NCBI RefSeq assembly: GCF_900176635.1
Contig: NZ_FXLN01000004.1
Location: 620,001-684,000 of the forward strand
Reading direction: 5' to 3'
Source: Clostridium merdae
Lineage (GTDB): Bacteria; Bacillota; Clostridia; Oscillospirales; Acutalibacteraceae
Length of the DNA stretch: 64,000 bases
A program made the position numbers and the translations under genes. Below are positions 8,389 through 15,762 of the stretch, piece after piece (position 1 is the stretch's first letter; each line of letters opens with the position of its first letter). The notes beneath the pieces were generated by a model that searched no databases, was not told the origin of the DNA, and worked only from the letters and a program-made list of their open reading frames with translations.

Positions 8389-9867
8389 TTACAAAATGAT
8401 GCAAATTAGGCCGTTGCAGCCGTCGTTAATAATACGCTCGATTGTTTCTTTCATCTTATCGCGAGCGTCTCCCGGCATGCGGTACAATTTATTGTGCATC
8501 CCCTCATTTACCAGTTCGTGCAGTGATTTACCAAAGATATTCGATTCCCAAATTTTTTGCGGGTTTTCTTCGAATTCTTTCATCATCGACATAACCAGCT
8601 CTTCCGATTGCTGCTCGGAACCAACAATGGGAGTCAGCTCGGTTGTAATTCGCGTGCGAATAAGGTGAACCGACGGAGCGGCCGCCTTGAGGCGCACACC
8701 GTATTTGCCTCCCTGCTTGATGATTTCAGGCTCTTCGAGACTCATCTCATCAATTGTCGGCATCATAATTCCATAGCCGGTATCCAAAACATCTTGGTAA
8801 GCATCGCGAATTTTATCGTACTCCATCTTAACTTTTGCAAGCTCCAGAACAGAAGAGAGTAATTCTCCCTCATTGTGCAGCTCCAGCCCTGTCTGCTCTC
8901 CTAGAATACGGTAGAAAAGGTCTGTTTTTAGCTGAACACCTACTCTGGCACAGCCGGTACCCAAATCCACTGAAAGTGTTTGAGCCGAGCTTACATTTTC
9001 GCACTTCGACATATCTTCCACCAAACCGCCAACCTCGCGGATACGCGAGATTTTCATAGCAGACTGCTGAATGATTTGGAAGATGGAGGAACGCAGCCAG
9101 TGCTTTTTGTCGAGAGTAGAAAGCCAATGCGGCATTTCCACTTTTATTTCCTTTACAGGGAACTCGAACAAAATCTTTGCTAATATTTCGCGGATTTGGT
9201 TCTCTTCTAGCTCCAGGCAGTTTACCGGCTGAACCGGAACCTTATAGCGCTTTTGCATGTCTTCTGCCAACGCAAGTGTTTGCGGTGCATTGGGAGTGGT
9301 GCTGTTTAAAAGCATGATAAAGGGTTTCTTAATTTCTTTAAGCTCTGAAACAACACGCTCTTCCGCTTCTTCGTATTCTTCTCTTGGTATTTCGCTGATG
9401 CTGCCATCCGTTGTAATGAGCAAACCGATGGTAGAATGCTCAGTGATTACCTTTTGTGTGCCGATTTCCGCAGCCATATTAAAGGGAATGGGTTCGTCGT
9501 ACCAAGGGGTACGAATCATACGCGGTAAATCGTTTTCAATATACCCCAAGGCACTGGGCACAATATAGCCCACGCAGTCGATCATACGCACACGGAAGGT
9601 AGCACTGTCGTCAATATGTACGGTTACTGCCTGCTCCGGAATAAACTTGGGTTCCGTAGTCATAATGGTGCGGCCCGCGGCGGATTGAGGCATTTCGTCT
9701 ATCGCGCGGTCACGCCGGCTGTTTTCGTCCATATTGGGAATAACGACGGTATCCATAAATTTCTTAATAAAGGTAGATTTACCCGTGCGAACCGGGCCGA
9801 CCACACCAATATAAATATCACCGTTGGTGCGTTCCGAAATATCTTGATAAATGTTGCGCTCTTCCAT
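8389..9867 (-). CDS. spoIVA: stage IV sporulation protein A
   Basis: A 492-residue protein beginning MEERNIYQDISERTNGDIYI, with a Walker A motif GPVRTGKST at about 24-32. SpoIVA is the ATP-hydrolysing coat basement protein: it polymerises on the outer forespore membrane, is anchored there by SpoVM, and recruits the coat. The length and C-terminal end (GCNGLICIIL) fit the family. The next gene upstream encodes a SipL-like partner, and spoVM is also in this window near 19.1 kb. The start has an AGGGGGAGG-type ribosome binding site. Expression is expected in the mother cell under sigma-E (known for the family); I could not pick a clear sigma-E promoter. Confidence 0.98.
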   Translation of the reverse strand: MEERNIYQDISERTNGDIYIGVVGPVRTGKSTFIKKFMDTVVIPNMDENSRRDRAIDEMPQSAAGRTIMTTEPKFIPEQAVTVHIDDSATFRVRMIDCVGYIVPSALGYIENDLPRMIRTPWYDEPIPFNMAAEIGTQKVITEHSTIGLLITTDGSISEIPREEYEEAEERVVSELKEIKKPFIMLLNSTTPNAPQTLALAEDMQKRYKVPVQPVNCLELEENQIREILAKILFEFPVKEIKVEMPHWLSTLDKKHWLRSSIFQIIQQSAMKISRIREVGGLVEDMSKCENVSSAQTLSVDLGTGCARVGVQLKTDLFYRILGEQTGLELHNEGELLSSVLELAKVKMEYDKIRDAYQDVLDTGYGIMMPTIDEMSLEEPEIIKQGGKYGVRLKAAAPSVHLIRTRITTELTPIVGSEQQSEELVMSMMKEFEENPQKIWESNIFGKSLHELVNEGMHNKLYRMPGDARDKMKETIERIINDGCNGLICIIL

Positions 9868-9911
9868 TTTACCTCCCCCTCAGGCAGAGAATTTTATTTT
9901 TTTAGGATTGC

Positions 9912-11450
9912 TCACATAGGAATTAAAAGCATCCCCCTATTCTCAGCAAAATCTTCCTCCAGCTCATTCTCTTTTTTAATTGCAGAGACCGATGTGCAGT
10001 AGCGCCGTGCAATATCCCACAGGTTTTCTCCCGCATCTGCAAAGTAAATCGTGAGTGCGGCAGAATCATCTTTTTGGCGCAGTTTATTTTCATCTGCATT
10101 TGCACCTGCAATCATTTTATGGCTGTTAGACTGGAACACCGCGGCATTTAACATGAGTTCTGTTTTCACTTCAACACCAGTACCGCCGGTGATTCGGAAG
10201 CTAATGTTACTGATTTCTACCCGGGGAGCGCAGAATACACCTGCATCTTTTTTGCGCCACTCATGGCCACCCGTAAAGTCGATAACCCTTTCAAAGTAGA
10301 AAGGCTTCTCCTGCGCGTTTAGTGCTAGAATACATAGATTCAGCTTGCCAGTAAAACGAATTTGGTTCTCTTCTTCTTCTGCAGAAACACTGCTTATTTC
10401 ATTCCAAACATCGATTACCTTTGAGATTCCGCCCTCGCCAATGTCGAAACTGTTCTTTTGAGTTACATTATCACTAATCATCTCAACGAGACGGAAAACC
10501 GGTTTTGATTGTGTTTGTGTTTCCAGTTCATATTTTGTTGAGTAGGCGTCGGTTACAATGGAAACTTCGGTGTCCTCATATGCCATTAGGTTAGCGGCAA
10601 GTCGTACCTCTGCTTCAAATAGCGTATTTTCACCAGAAGAGTCGCTCTTAATTTGCAAATCTGTACTCAGCACATTAACGCTTACATCGCACAGGTTGCC
10701 TTCCTCCAGGCCGTCGCCATCCACCATTTGGCTATATGGAATCACATATTCCATTGCTTCCGGAAGCATATCGTCTGATTCGGGAGCATACAAAAGCTTA
10801 ACACTTACCTCTCCCTTTACAATCAGCTTGCCAGACACTACTTTGTAGTCTGAAATATTCGCGGTGGCACCGGAACGTATAATGGCATTGGCCGGCGGCT
10901 TGCTGTCGCTGATTTCTAGCACTTCCGCAACAGAAAACTGCTGCTGAGCGATGGAGGTTACTTGGCTGGCGGGAATTTGCTCTTGCTTTTGCTGAATATC
11001 TTCGCCTTGAATATTGCTTACAAATTCATTGTTGACTTTTTCAGCAACCTTAGCACAAATGGAGAATGCGCCGTGAATATCCAAACGGCGTGGGCTGGTT
11101 GCCCTGCAGTTAATGTATTCTACCCGAGAGCTGGTGAATATAACTGCATTATCGGCCTGCTTTTTGAGCGGAATGGATGCAGAAAATGGTTTTACATTTT
11201 CGCAGCACCGAATACAGCCGCCGCCGGAATCCAGATATATTACCTTTATCGCTGCAGAGCCTTCAATCTCCAAGTGGTCCCCAACAATACTTCGGTTGGT
11301 TATGCGGGGGCATACCTGGCATTTCAGGATGCGTTGAATATCCGGGCAATAATCAGGAAGGCTGAAATCCAGGTCGATCGGCTGTTCCTGGCAACCGTCA
11401 AATATGATCTCACTTGCGCAGATGGACTGCCGGTTGAGTGTATACTCCAT
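9912..11450 (-). CDS. sipL: SipL-like DUF3794 (SPOCS) protein with C-terminal LysM
   Basis: A 512-residue protein. It has repeated DUF3794/SPOCS modules (N-terminal QPIDLDFSLPDYCPDIQRIL, then two further copies) and a C-terminal LysM domain at about 463-510 (YFADAGENLWDIARRYCTSVSAI). This architecture matches SipL of Clostridioides difficile, which binds SpoIVA through its LysM domain and is needed to wrap coat around the forespore. Lying directly upstream of spoIVA on the same strand supports the partnership. It is about as long as SipL. The AAAAGGAGAG site supports ATG 11450. The exact orthology is inferred from architecture and context. Confidence 0.82.
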   Translation of the reverse strand: MEYTLNRQSICASEIIFDGCQEQPIDLDFSLPDYCPDIQRILKCQVCPRITNRSIVGDHLEIEGSAAIKVIYLDSGGGCIRCCENVKPFSASIPLKKQADNAVIFTSSRVEYINCRATSPRRLDIHGAFSICAKVAEKVNNEFVSNIQGEDIQQKQEQIPASQVTSIAQQQFSVAEVLEISDSKPPANAIIRSGATANISDYKVVSGKLIVKGEVSVKLLYAPESDDMLPEAMEYVIPYSQMVDGDGLEEGNLCDVSVNVLSTDLQIKSDSSGENTLFEAEVRLAANLMAYEDTEVSIVTDAYSTKYELETQTQSKPVFRLVEMISDNVTQKNSFDIGEGGISKVIDVWNEISSVSAEEEENQIRFTGKLNLCILALNAQEKPFYFERVIDFTGGHEWRKKDAGVFCAPRVEISNISFRITGGTGVEVKTELMLNAAVFQSNSHKMIAGANADENKLRQKDDSAALTIYFADAGENLWDIARRYCTSVSAIKKENELEEDFAENRGMLLIPM

Positions 11451-11570
11451 AGAGTTTCTCTCCTTTTCCTGTTTCTACATAATTTCTATTCGCATCCTGT
11501 CCCGGATATGCTTAAACATAAAGAAAAAGAAAACGGTTATGTCTTTTATACATATGTTTTTTGTGGCAAA

Positions 11571-11610
11571 AAGAATACCCCTTTTTCGCAAACAGCAAAA
11601 AAGGGGATAT
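11571..11610 (-). terminator. terminator between the ABC operon and sipL
   Basis: CCCCTTTTT pairs with AAAAAGGGG around a GC-closed loop, with T-rich flanks on both strands. It lies just after the substrate-binding-protein stop at 11648. The rest of 11451-11647 is the untranslated leader of sipL. Confidence 0.75.
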
Positions 11611-11647
11611 TTCATAAAATACAATTCAAAATTGAGTAAAAAAGGCT

Positions 11648-12649
11648 TTATTTTACTTCTAAAATTAATTGATCAATATCAACATTGTTTTCAATCATCT
11701 TATTGTCTTTCATGAATTTCTCAGTCTTTTTCATGGAAGCAATGTCAGCATCGGTAATCTCTGTTTTAAAATCATACATGGGGTACATTTCTTTCACTGC
11801 ATCCATGCTTAGTTCTGTTTCTTTGGCGGTTATCTTCAGAACATCTTCTGTGTTTTCTTTCATGTAAGACTGAATTTGTTCCTCTGCCTGCAAGAAACGC
11901 TTTACTAAGAGCGGGTTTTTATCGTAGAAAGATTGGCTGGTAGCTACAACAATCGTTGCATCTACAAGACCCTTGCCCGTTGTTACAATTTTAAAGCCAT
12001 CCTTCGCTACATTGTATGCGGTGGGGCCTGCCAGCAAAGCGCAGTCAACGGTACCGCCCGCCAAAGCAGCCTGTGCATCCGGAATACCCATAGAGACAAA
12101 CTCTACATCCTTTTCTGTAAGACCTGCGGTGGCAAGGTAAGCAACCATCAGCTCATGCAGAATGGTACCTTTGGGGCCTGCAATTTTCTTGCCCTTTAAA
12201 TCTGCGGCAGTGTTGATTTTGCTGTCCTTCCCTGCAAACATACGGAACGCTTCCGGGGAACGGCTGTAAGTATTCAAGATTTTAATATCTGCTCCATTGG
12301 AAGCCGACAAAATAACCGATGTTGCACCAACCGCATATAGGAACTGAATGTCACCAGAGGCCAAAGCCTGCGTTTGCTCCGGACCGGAGGTTAAATTGGA
12401 ATATTCGACAGGCAGATTGTATTCTTCAAACGCCTTTGCAAAAATTCCTTTCTCTTTTTCTACTATAGAGGGAACGTTAAGTGGAGATTTCACATAAGTA
12501 ACCCCGATTTTATTTACAGTAAACTCCGGAGAAGATGTTGATGTAACTTGAGAGGTTTCTGTTTTACCAAAGGTTGTAGCGACCCCACAGCCTGACAGAG
12601 AGGCTGCCGCAATTGTTGCCGCCATTAAGATAGATAGAATTCGTTTCAT
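11648..12649 (-). CDS. NitT/TauT-family ABC transporter substrate-binding lipoprotein
   Basis: A 333-residue protein with a lipoprotein signal: basic start, hydrophobic core and lipobox LSGC with Cys at 21. The mature part has the SsuA/NMT1/THI5-like fold, with VTYVKSPLN early, NLTSGPEQTQALASGDIQF and the ALAGGTVDCALLAGP region. It should capture a small solute and deliver it to the permease encoded upstream. Members of this family carry nitrate, sulfonates, taurine or pyrimidine thiamine precursors; the substrate here cannot be read from sequence. It is the last gene of a four-gene overlapping operon. Confidence 0.88.
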   Translation of the reverse strand: MKRILSILMAATIAAASLSGCGVATTFGKTETSQVTSTSSPEFTVNKIGVTYVKSPLNVPSIVEKEKGIFAKAFEEYNLPVEYSNLTSGPEQTQALASGDIQFLYAVGATSVILSASNGADIKILNTYSRSPEAFRMFAGKDSKINTAADLKGKKIAGPKGTILHELMVAYLATAGLTEKDVEFVSMGIPDAQAALAGGTVDCALLAGPTAYNVAKDGFKIVTTGKGLVDATIVVATSQSFYDKNPLLVKRFLQAEEQIQSYMKENTEDVLKITAKETELSMDAVKEMYPMYDFKTEITDADIASMKKTEKFMKDNKMIENNVDIDQLILEVK

Positions 12650-13389
12650 TGCATTTGCTCCTTTTTTGTTTGGATTGCCTCGAGAATTTCTTTTTTCTTT
12701 ACAATACTGTTTTGAGAAAGAAGATCTCTCGGATAAGTATATTGGGACAAATCAAATTCTTGCGCTACTCCACTCGGGTTCAGCACCAAAATCTTTTGTC
12801 CAATTAAAAGAGCTTCGTCTACACTGTGTGTGACAAATAGGATGCTCTTTTTTTGCTTTAAAAATATATTTATTAACTCCTTTTGCATCGATTCTCTTGT
12901 GAAGTGATCTAGAGCGGCAAAAGGCTCATCCATCAAAATAAGCTCTGGGTCATAGGCGAGCGCACGGGCAAGGGCTGCCCTTTGCTGCATTCCTCCCGAA
13001 AGCTGTGACGGGTAGGCACTTTCGAAGCCATTTAGGCCTGTTAATTCTATAAGACGCTCCACGTCCGCTATATTAAGTCGCCCTTTTGGCACGCCGAAGG
13101 TGATGTTTTTCCATACCGTGAGCCATGGCATTAGCCTGGGCTCCTGAAAAACCATCCCTATTTTTTCTTTTGCAGGGGTTATCACTTCTCCGCTGGTGCA
13201 TTCTTCAAACCCAGCCAAAATTCGGAGTAGTGTTGTTTTTCCGCATCCACTCTTGCCCAATATAATGGTAATACTTTGTTCGGGGAACTCAATCGACAAA
13301 TTTTGCAAGACGGCAACTTCTTTACCAGCTACATGAAAGCTTTTAAAAAGATTATTTACTTTAGCTCCAGCTATTGTCAACACCCCCAT
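12646..13389 (-). CDS. NitT/TauT-family ABC transporter ATP-binding protein
   Basis: A 247-residue ATPase. Walker A is GKSGCGKTT (about 44-52), the Q-loop region is MVFQEPRLMPW, the signature is LSGGMQQRAALARAL, Walker B is LILMDEPFAALD, and the H-loop is VTHSVDEAL. PRLMPWLTVWKN is typical of SsuB/TauB-type ATPases. It overlaps the permease by 29 bases and the substrate-binding gene by 4. The ribosome binding site before ATG 13389 is weak, so translation probably depends on coupling to the permease. Confidence 0.92.
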   Translation of the reverse strand: MGVLTIAGAKVNNLFKSFHVAGKEVAVLQNLSIEFPEQSITIILGKSGCGKTTLLRILAGFEECTSGEVITPAKEKIGMVFQEPRLMPWLTVWKNITFGVPKGRLNIADVERLIELTGLNGFESAYPSQLSGGMQQRAALARALAYDPELILMDEPFAALDHFTRESMQKELINIFLKQKKSILFVTHSVDEALLIGQKILVLNPSGVAQEFDLSQYTYPRDLLSQNSIVKKKEILEAIQTKKEQMQ

Positions 13390-14119
13390 GCAGTACTTTT
13401 TTTATGGCTAGTGAAAACAACCGGTCACAAAGATAACCAACGATTCCTATCACAAAAATACCGACGATTACTTTGTCTGAGCGTGACATCTGTTGTGCAT
13501 CCAGAATCATATACCCTAAGCCGCTTGCCGCCGCGATCATTTCCGCACCGATAATCGCCCTCCAGCTATACCCCATCCCCACACGCATACCAATGAGAAT
13601 ATCCGGCAGGGCATTGGGGAGTAAAATTCGCCGGAAAATTTGCCCCTGCGTAAAATTTAAGGAACGCCCCACCTCAATGAGCTTCGGGTCGCAGGAGGCC
13701 AATCCCTTTTTAATATTTAGGAACATGGGGAAAAACGATGCCAATACAATAATAATAATTTTCGAGGTTTCGCCAATCCCAAACCACAATATCAATAATG
13801 CAATCAGGCTTAAAGGCGGTACATTTCGAAAGAACTCTACAATATGATTGTAATAAACGGAGGAGTTCGGGCGAAGCCCTGCAAAAAGACCCAATAAAAA
13901 CGCGAGTGCAAAGGCAATGGAAAAGCCCGTTAGTACACGACAGAAGCTAACCCAAATGTTTTCGAATAGAACTCCGCTTTGTGCCATCGTACTCAGTGAC
14001 TGAAGTACCCTGCCGGGACTAGGAAGTACATATTCGCTCCAAATATTAGCCGAAGCCGCCGCCTGCCAAAGTGCCAATAGAATTGCCAGCGGCAATATAG
14101 CCTTTAGCGTGTTTTTCAT
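13361..14119 (-). CDS. NitT/TauT-family ABC transporter permease
   Basis: A 252-residue inner-membrane protein with about six hydrophobic segments and a binding-protein-dependent transport domain. The EAA-type coupling loop is visible around EVGRSLNFTQGQIFRRILLPNALPDIL. It resembles SsuC/TauC. It overlaps the upstream small hydrogenase-like gene by 4 bases and the downstream ATPase by 29 bases, so the four genes form one tight transcript. Confidence 0.9.
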   Translation of the reverse strand: MKNTLKAILPLAILLALWQAAASANIWSEYVLPSPGRVLQSLSTMAQSGVLFENIWVSFCRVLTGFSIAFALAFLLGLFAGLRPNSSVYYNHIVEFFRNVPPLSLIALLILWFGIGETSKIIIIVLASFFPMFLNIKKGLASCDPKLIEVGRSLNFTQGQIFRRILLPNALPDILIGMRVGMGYSWRAIIGAEMIAAASGLGYMILDAQQMSRSDKVIVGIFVIGIVGYLCDRLFSLAIKKVLHGGVDNSWS

Positions 14120-14742
14120 TCTGCCCCCTCCAATACCCCATCACCATGATGGCAGCCTTCCTCACAATAAAGCATTTCCAGAAGAAGGTGGGCGTTCTGG
14201 GGAACTGGTGCCGAAAAATAGTCATCTATTTTTTCACGACTGTCTAGTATTATTACCCGGTCTCCCAATTCTGCAAAGAAGCCAGGAGGAATTGGGCTTG
14301 CCTGCAATTCCTTTTTTTGCAGGGTGATATGATAGCGCTGTGCAAGCTCTAAAAAAGTTAAGAACTCCACATTAGGCAAATGTAAATTTGTTCCTAAGTC
14401 TTTTATCGAGCGGCACGGAGTGGTTACAATTAACTGCCCCTGCCCTTCTAGCCGCTGCTGCAGCTCCCTGGCACAATGCAGTAGAATAGGCTCAATGGTC
14501 GGGTACTCCAAAAAATTAGGTGCATATTGTTTCTTCACATAATCCACTGCAAGGGGACATCGCATATCTGCCACACAGCGGCTGGTTCGATTTACAATCT
14601 GATTGTATTTTTTACGTACCGCGCTTATATGGTCTTGCCTGCATTCCACTGGCTCTAACCCACATTCCTTTAATTGCGCTGTGAGGTAATCTCCTCCATA
14701 CATTGCGATTGATACTGGGTTTAACCAAACAAAAATCTTCAT
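14116..14742 (-). CDS. small protein resembling the [FeFe]-hydrogenase C-terminal (H-cluster) domain
   Basis: A 208-residue soluble protein, first gene of the ABC operon. Three segments match the order of the H-cluster motifs of [FeFe]-hydrogenases: MRCPLAVDYV (Cys62; compare SCCP/CPAV), TTPCRSIKDL (Cys110; compare MPCxxK), and EMLYCEEGCHHGDG (Cys193 and Cys197; compare EVMACPGGCxxGGG). Between them EFLTFLELAQ resembles the hydrogenase stretch D-x-vLTtrEl. It is only about half the length of a normal H domain and has no N-terminal ferredoxin clusters. True hydrogenase activity is doubtful; a reduced, perhaps sensory or cofactor-binding relative is likelier. The homology is my reading of motifs, not a search. 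Confidence 0.55.
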   Translation of the reverse strand: MKIFVWLNPVSIAMYGGDYLTAQLKECGLEPVECRQDHISAVRKKYNQIVNRTSRCVADMRCPLAVDYVKKQYAPNFLEYPTIEPILLHCARELQQRLEGQGQLIVTTPCRSIKDLGTNLHLPNVEFLTFLELAQRYHITLQKKELQASPIPPGFFAELGDRVIILDSREKIDDYFSAPVPQNAHLLLEMLYCEEGCHHGDGVLEGAE

Positions 14743-14759
14743 TTTACCATACCTTTGCG

Positions 14760-14781
14760 TTAGTTAGATTAAGCTAACTAG
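14760..14781. promoter_or_regulatory. palindromic operator over the ABC operon start site
   Basis: TAGTTAG and CTAACTA form a perfect inverted repeat with a 6-base spacer, immediately downstream of the -10 box and so over the predicted transcription start. This position suggests repression. The arms recall DtxR/IdeR- or MarR-type operators in general shape, but the regulator is not identified and none is encoded nearby. Confidence 0.65.
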
Positions 14782-14782
14782 A

Positions 14783-14811
14783 ATTATAGCAAGGTCATCC
14801 TGCTTTGTCAA
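14783..14811 (-). promoter_or_regulatory. consensus sigma-A promoter of the ABC operon
   Basis: TTGACA (14806-14811) and TATAAT (14783-14788) match consensus fully, with a 17-bp spacer, on the minus strand. The first gene starts about 40 bp downstream. The leader is too short for a TPP or other riboswitch. Confidence 0.9.
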
Positions 14812-14908
14812 CCAAATATCAAATTGCAAATAACAAATTGAATATGCTTACCAAAAAATTCCTAATTTTTTTACAGAAACAAGGATTTTTTCTCATATCA
14901 CGCCTTGC

Positions 14909-15643
14909 TTATTCTTTTAATAAGTACGGCAGACTGTAGTTTTCAAAAATTTGCTTGACCATTTGCAGCTCATCCTTTGATGGTGTAGGGGTATTCCCTA
15001 ACTCATACTCCATATTGAGTTCTTCCCATTTGAATTCTCCCATTTTATGAAACGGTAGGAGCTCGGTAAGCTCGATACAGGTATAGGCTTGCAGGTAATC
15101 CGCCATTTCTTCCAGCAACGCTTTATTTAAAGTAAGCCCCGGCACTAATACATGGCGAAGCCACACCCTTTTCTTCGTTTTTTCGCAATAATCTAAAGTT
15201 GCCAATGTGTTTTCGGGTCCTTGCCCAGTTAATCGTTTGCATAGCTTTTCGTCTAAGCTTTTAATATCCAAAAGAAGCATATCGGCAGCATCAATCACGG
15301 TTTTTGAAATGGATAATGGAACGCTGCCAGCAGTATCTACCGCTGTATGGATTCCATTCTTCTTACATCGCTCCAGAAGGTCGGTTACAAACTCCGGTTG
15401 TAGTAGTGGTTCGCCACCAGAAATGGTAACGCCACCAGTACGAATAAAGTTGCGATAGCTGAGTATATCGGCTGCGGCCTGTTTCGAATCCATCAGTTTC
15501 CCACAGGAGGGTCTCCATGTATCTGGGTTATGACAGTACAGACAGCGCAGACCGCAGCCCTGTAAAAATAGAACATAGCGGACGCCAGGGCCGTCTACCG
15601 TACCAAAGCTTTCAATTGAGTGAACATAGCCTGTCTTTCCCAT
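14909..15643 (-). CDS. pflA: pyruvate formate-lyase activating enzyme
   Basis: A 244-residue radical SAM enzyme. C30-x3-C34-x2-C37 in GCGLRCLYCHNP holds the [4Fe-4S] cluster, and GGVTISGGEPLLQ is the SAM-binding GGE motif. It installs the glycyl radical on PflB, encoded just upstream. I start at ATG 15643 because GGAGGAG lies just before it; the open frame to 15751 has no site. A weak hairpin with T-rich tail (about 14878-14910) may terminate the operon. Confidence 0.96.
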   Translation of the reverse strand: MGKTGYVHSIESFGTVDGPGVRYVLFLQGCGLRCLYCHNPDTWRPSCGKLMDSKQAAADILSYRNFIRTGGVTISGGEPLLQPEFVTDLLERCKKNGIHTAVDTAGSVPLSISKTVIDAADMLLLDIKSLDEKLCKRLTGQGPENTLATLDYCEKTKKRVWLRHVLVPGLTLNKALLEEMADYLQAYTCIELTELLPFHKMGEFKWEELNMEYELGNTPTPSKDELQMVKQIFENYSLPYLLKE

Positions 15644-15718
15644 ATAATCTCCTCCGGTGCTTTTATTCAATAGTCCTATTGAAATTATGATAAGTCGATG
15701 AAATACAATTGTAAATAG

Positions 15719-15744
15719 AAAAGGCGGCAAATAAGCCGCCCTTT
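15719..15744 (-). terminator. intercistronic hairpin between pflB and pflA
   Basis: GGCGGC/GCCGCC arms with a short A/T loop, followed on the minus strand by TTTTC. The weak tail suggests a leaky terminator or processing hairpin that lowers pflA relative to pflB. Confidence 0.55.
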
Positions 15745-15762
15745 CCTCCAATAAATTACCTA

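Noticed and set aside
9616..10002. 128-codon plus-strand frame opposite spoIVA/sipL
   Set aside because: It is antisense to two clear genes and has no recognisable protein features.
14743..14782. TPP riboswitch before the THI5-like transporter operon
   Set aside because: Only about 40 bases separate the -10 box from the first gene, too short for any known riboswitch.
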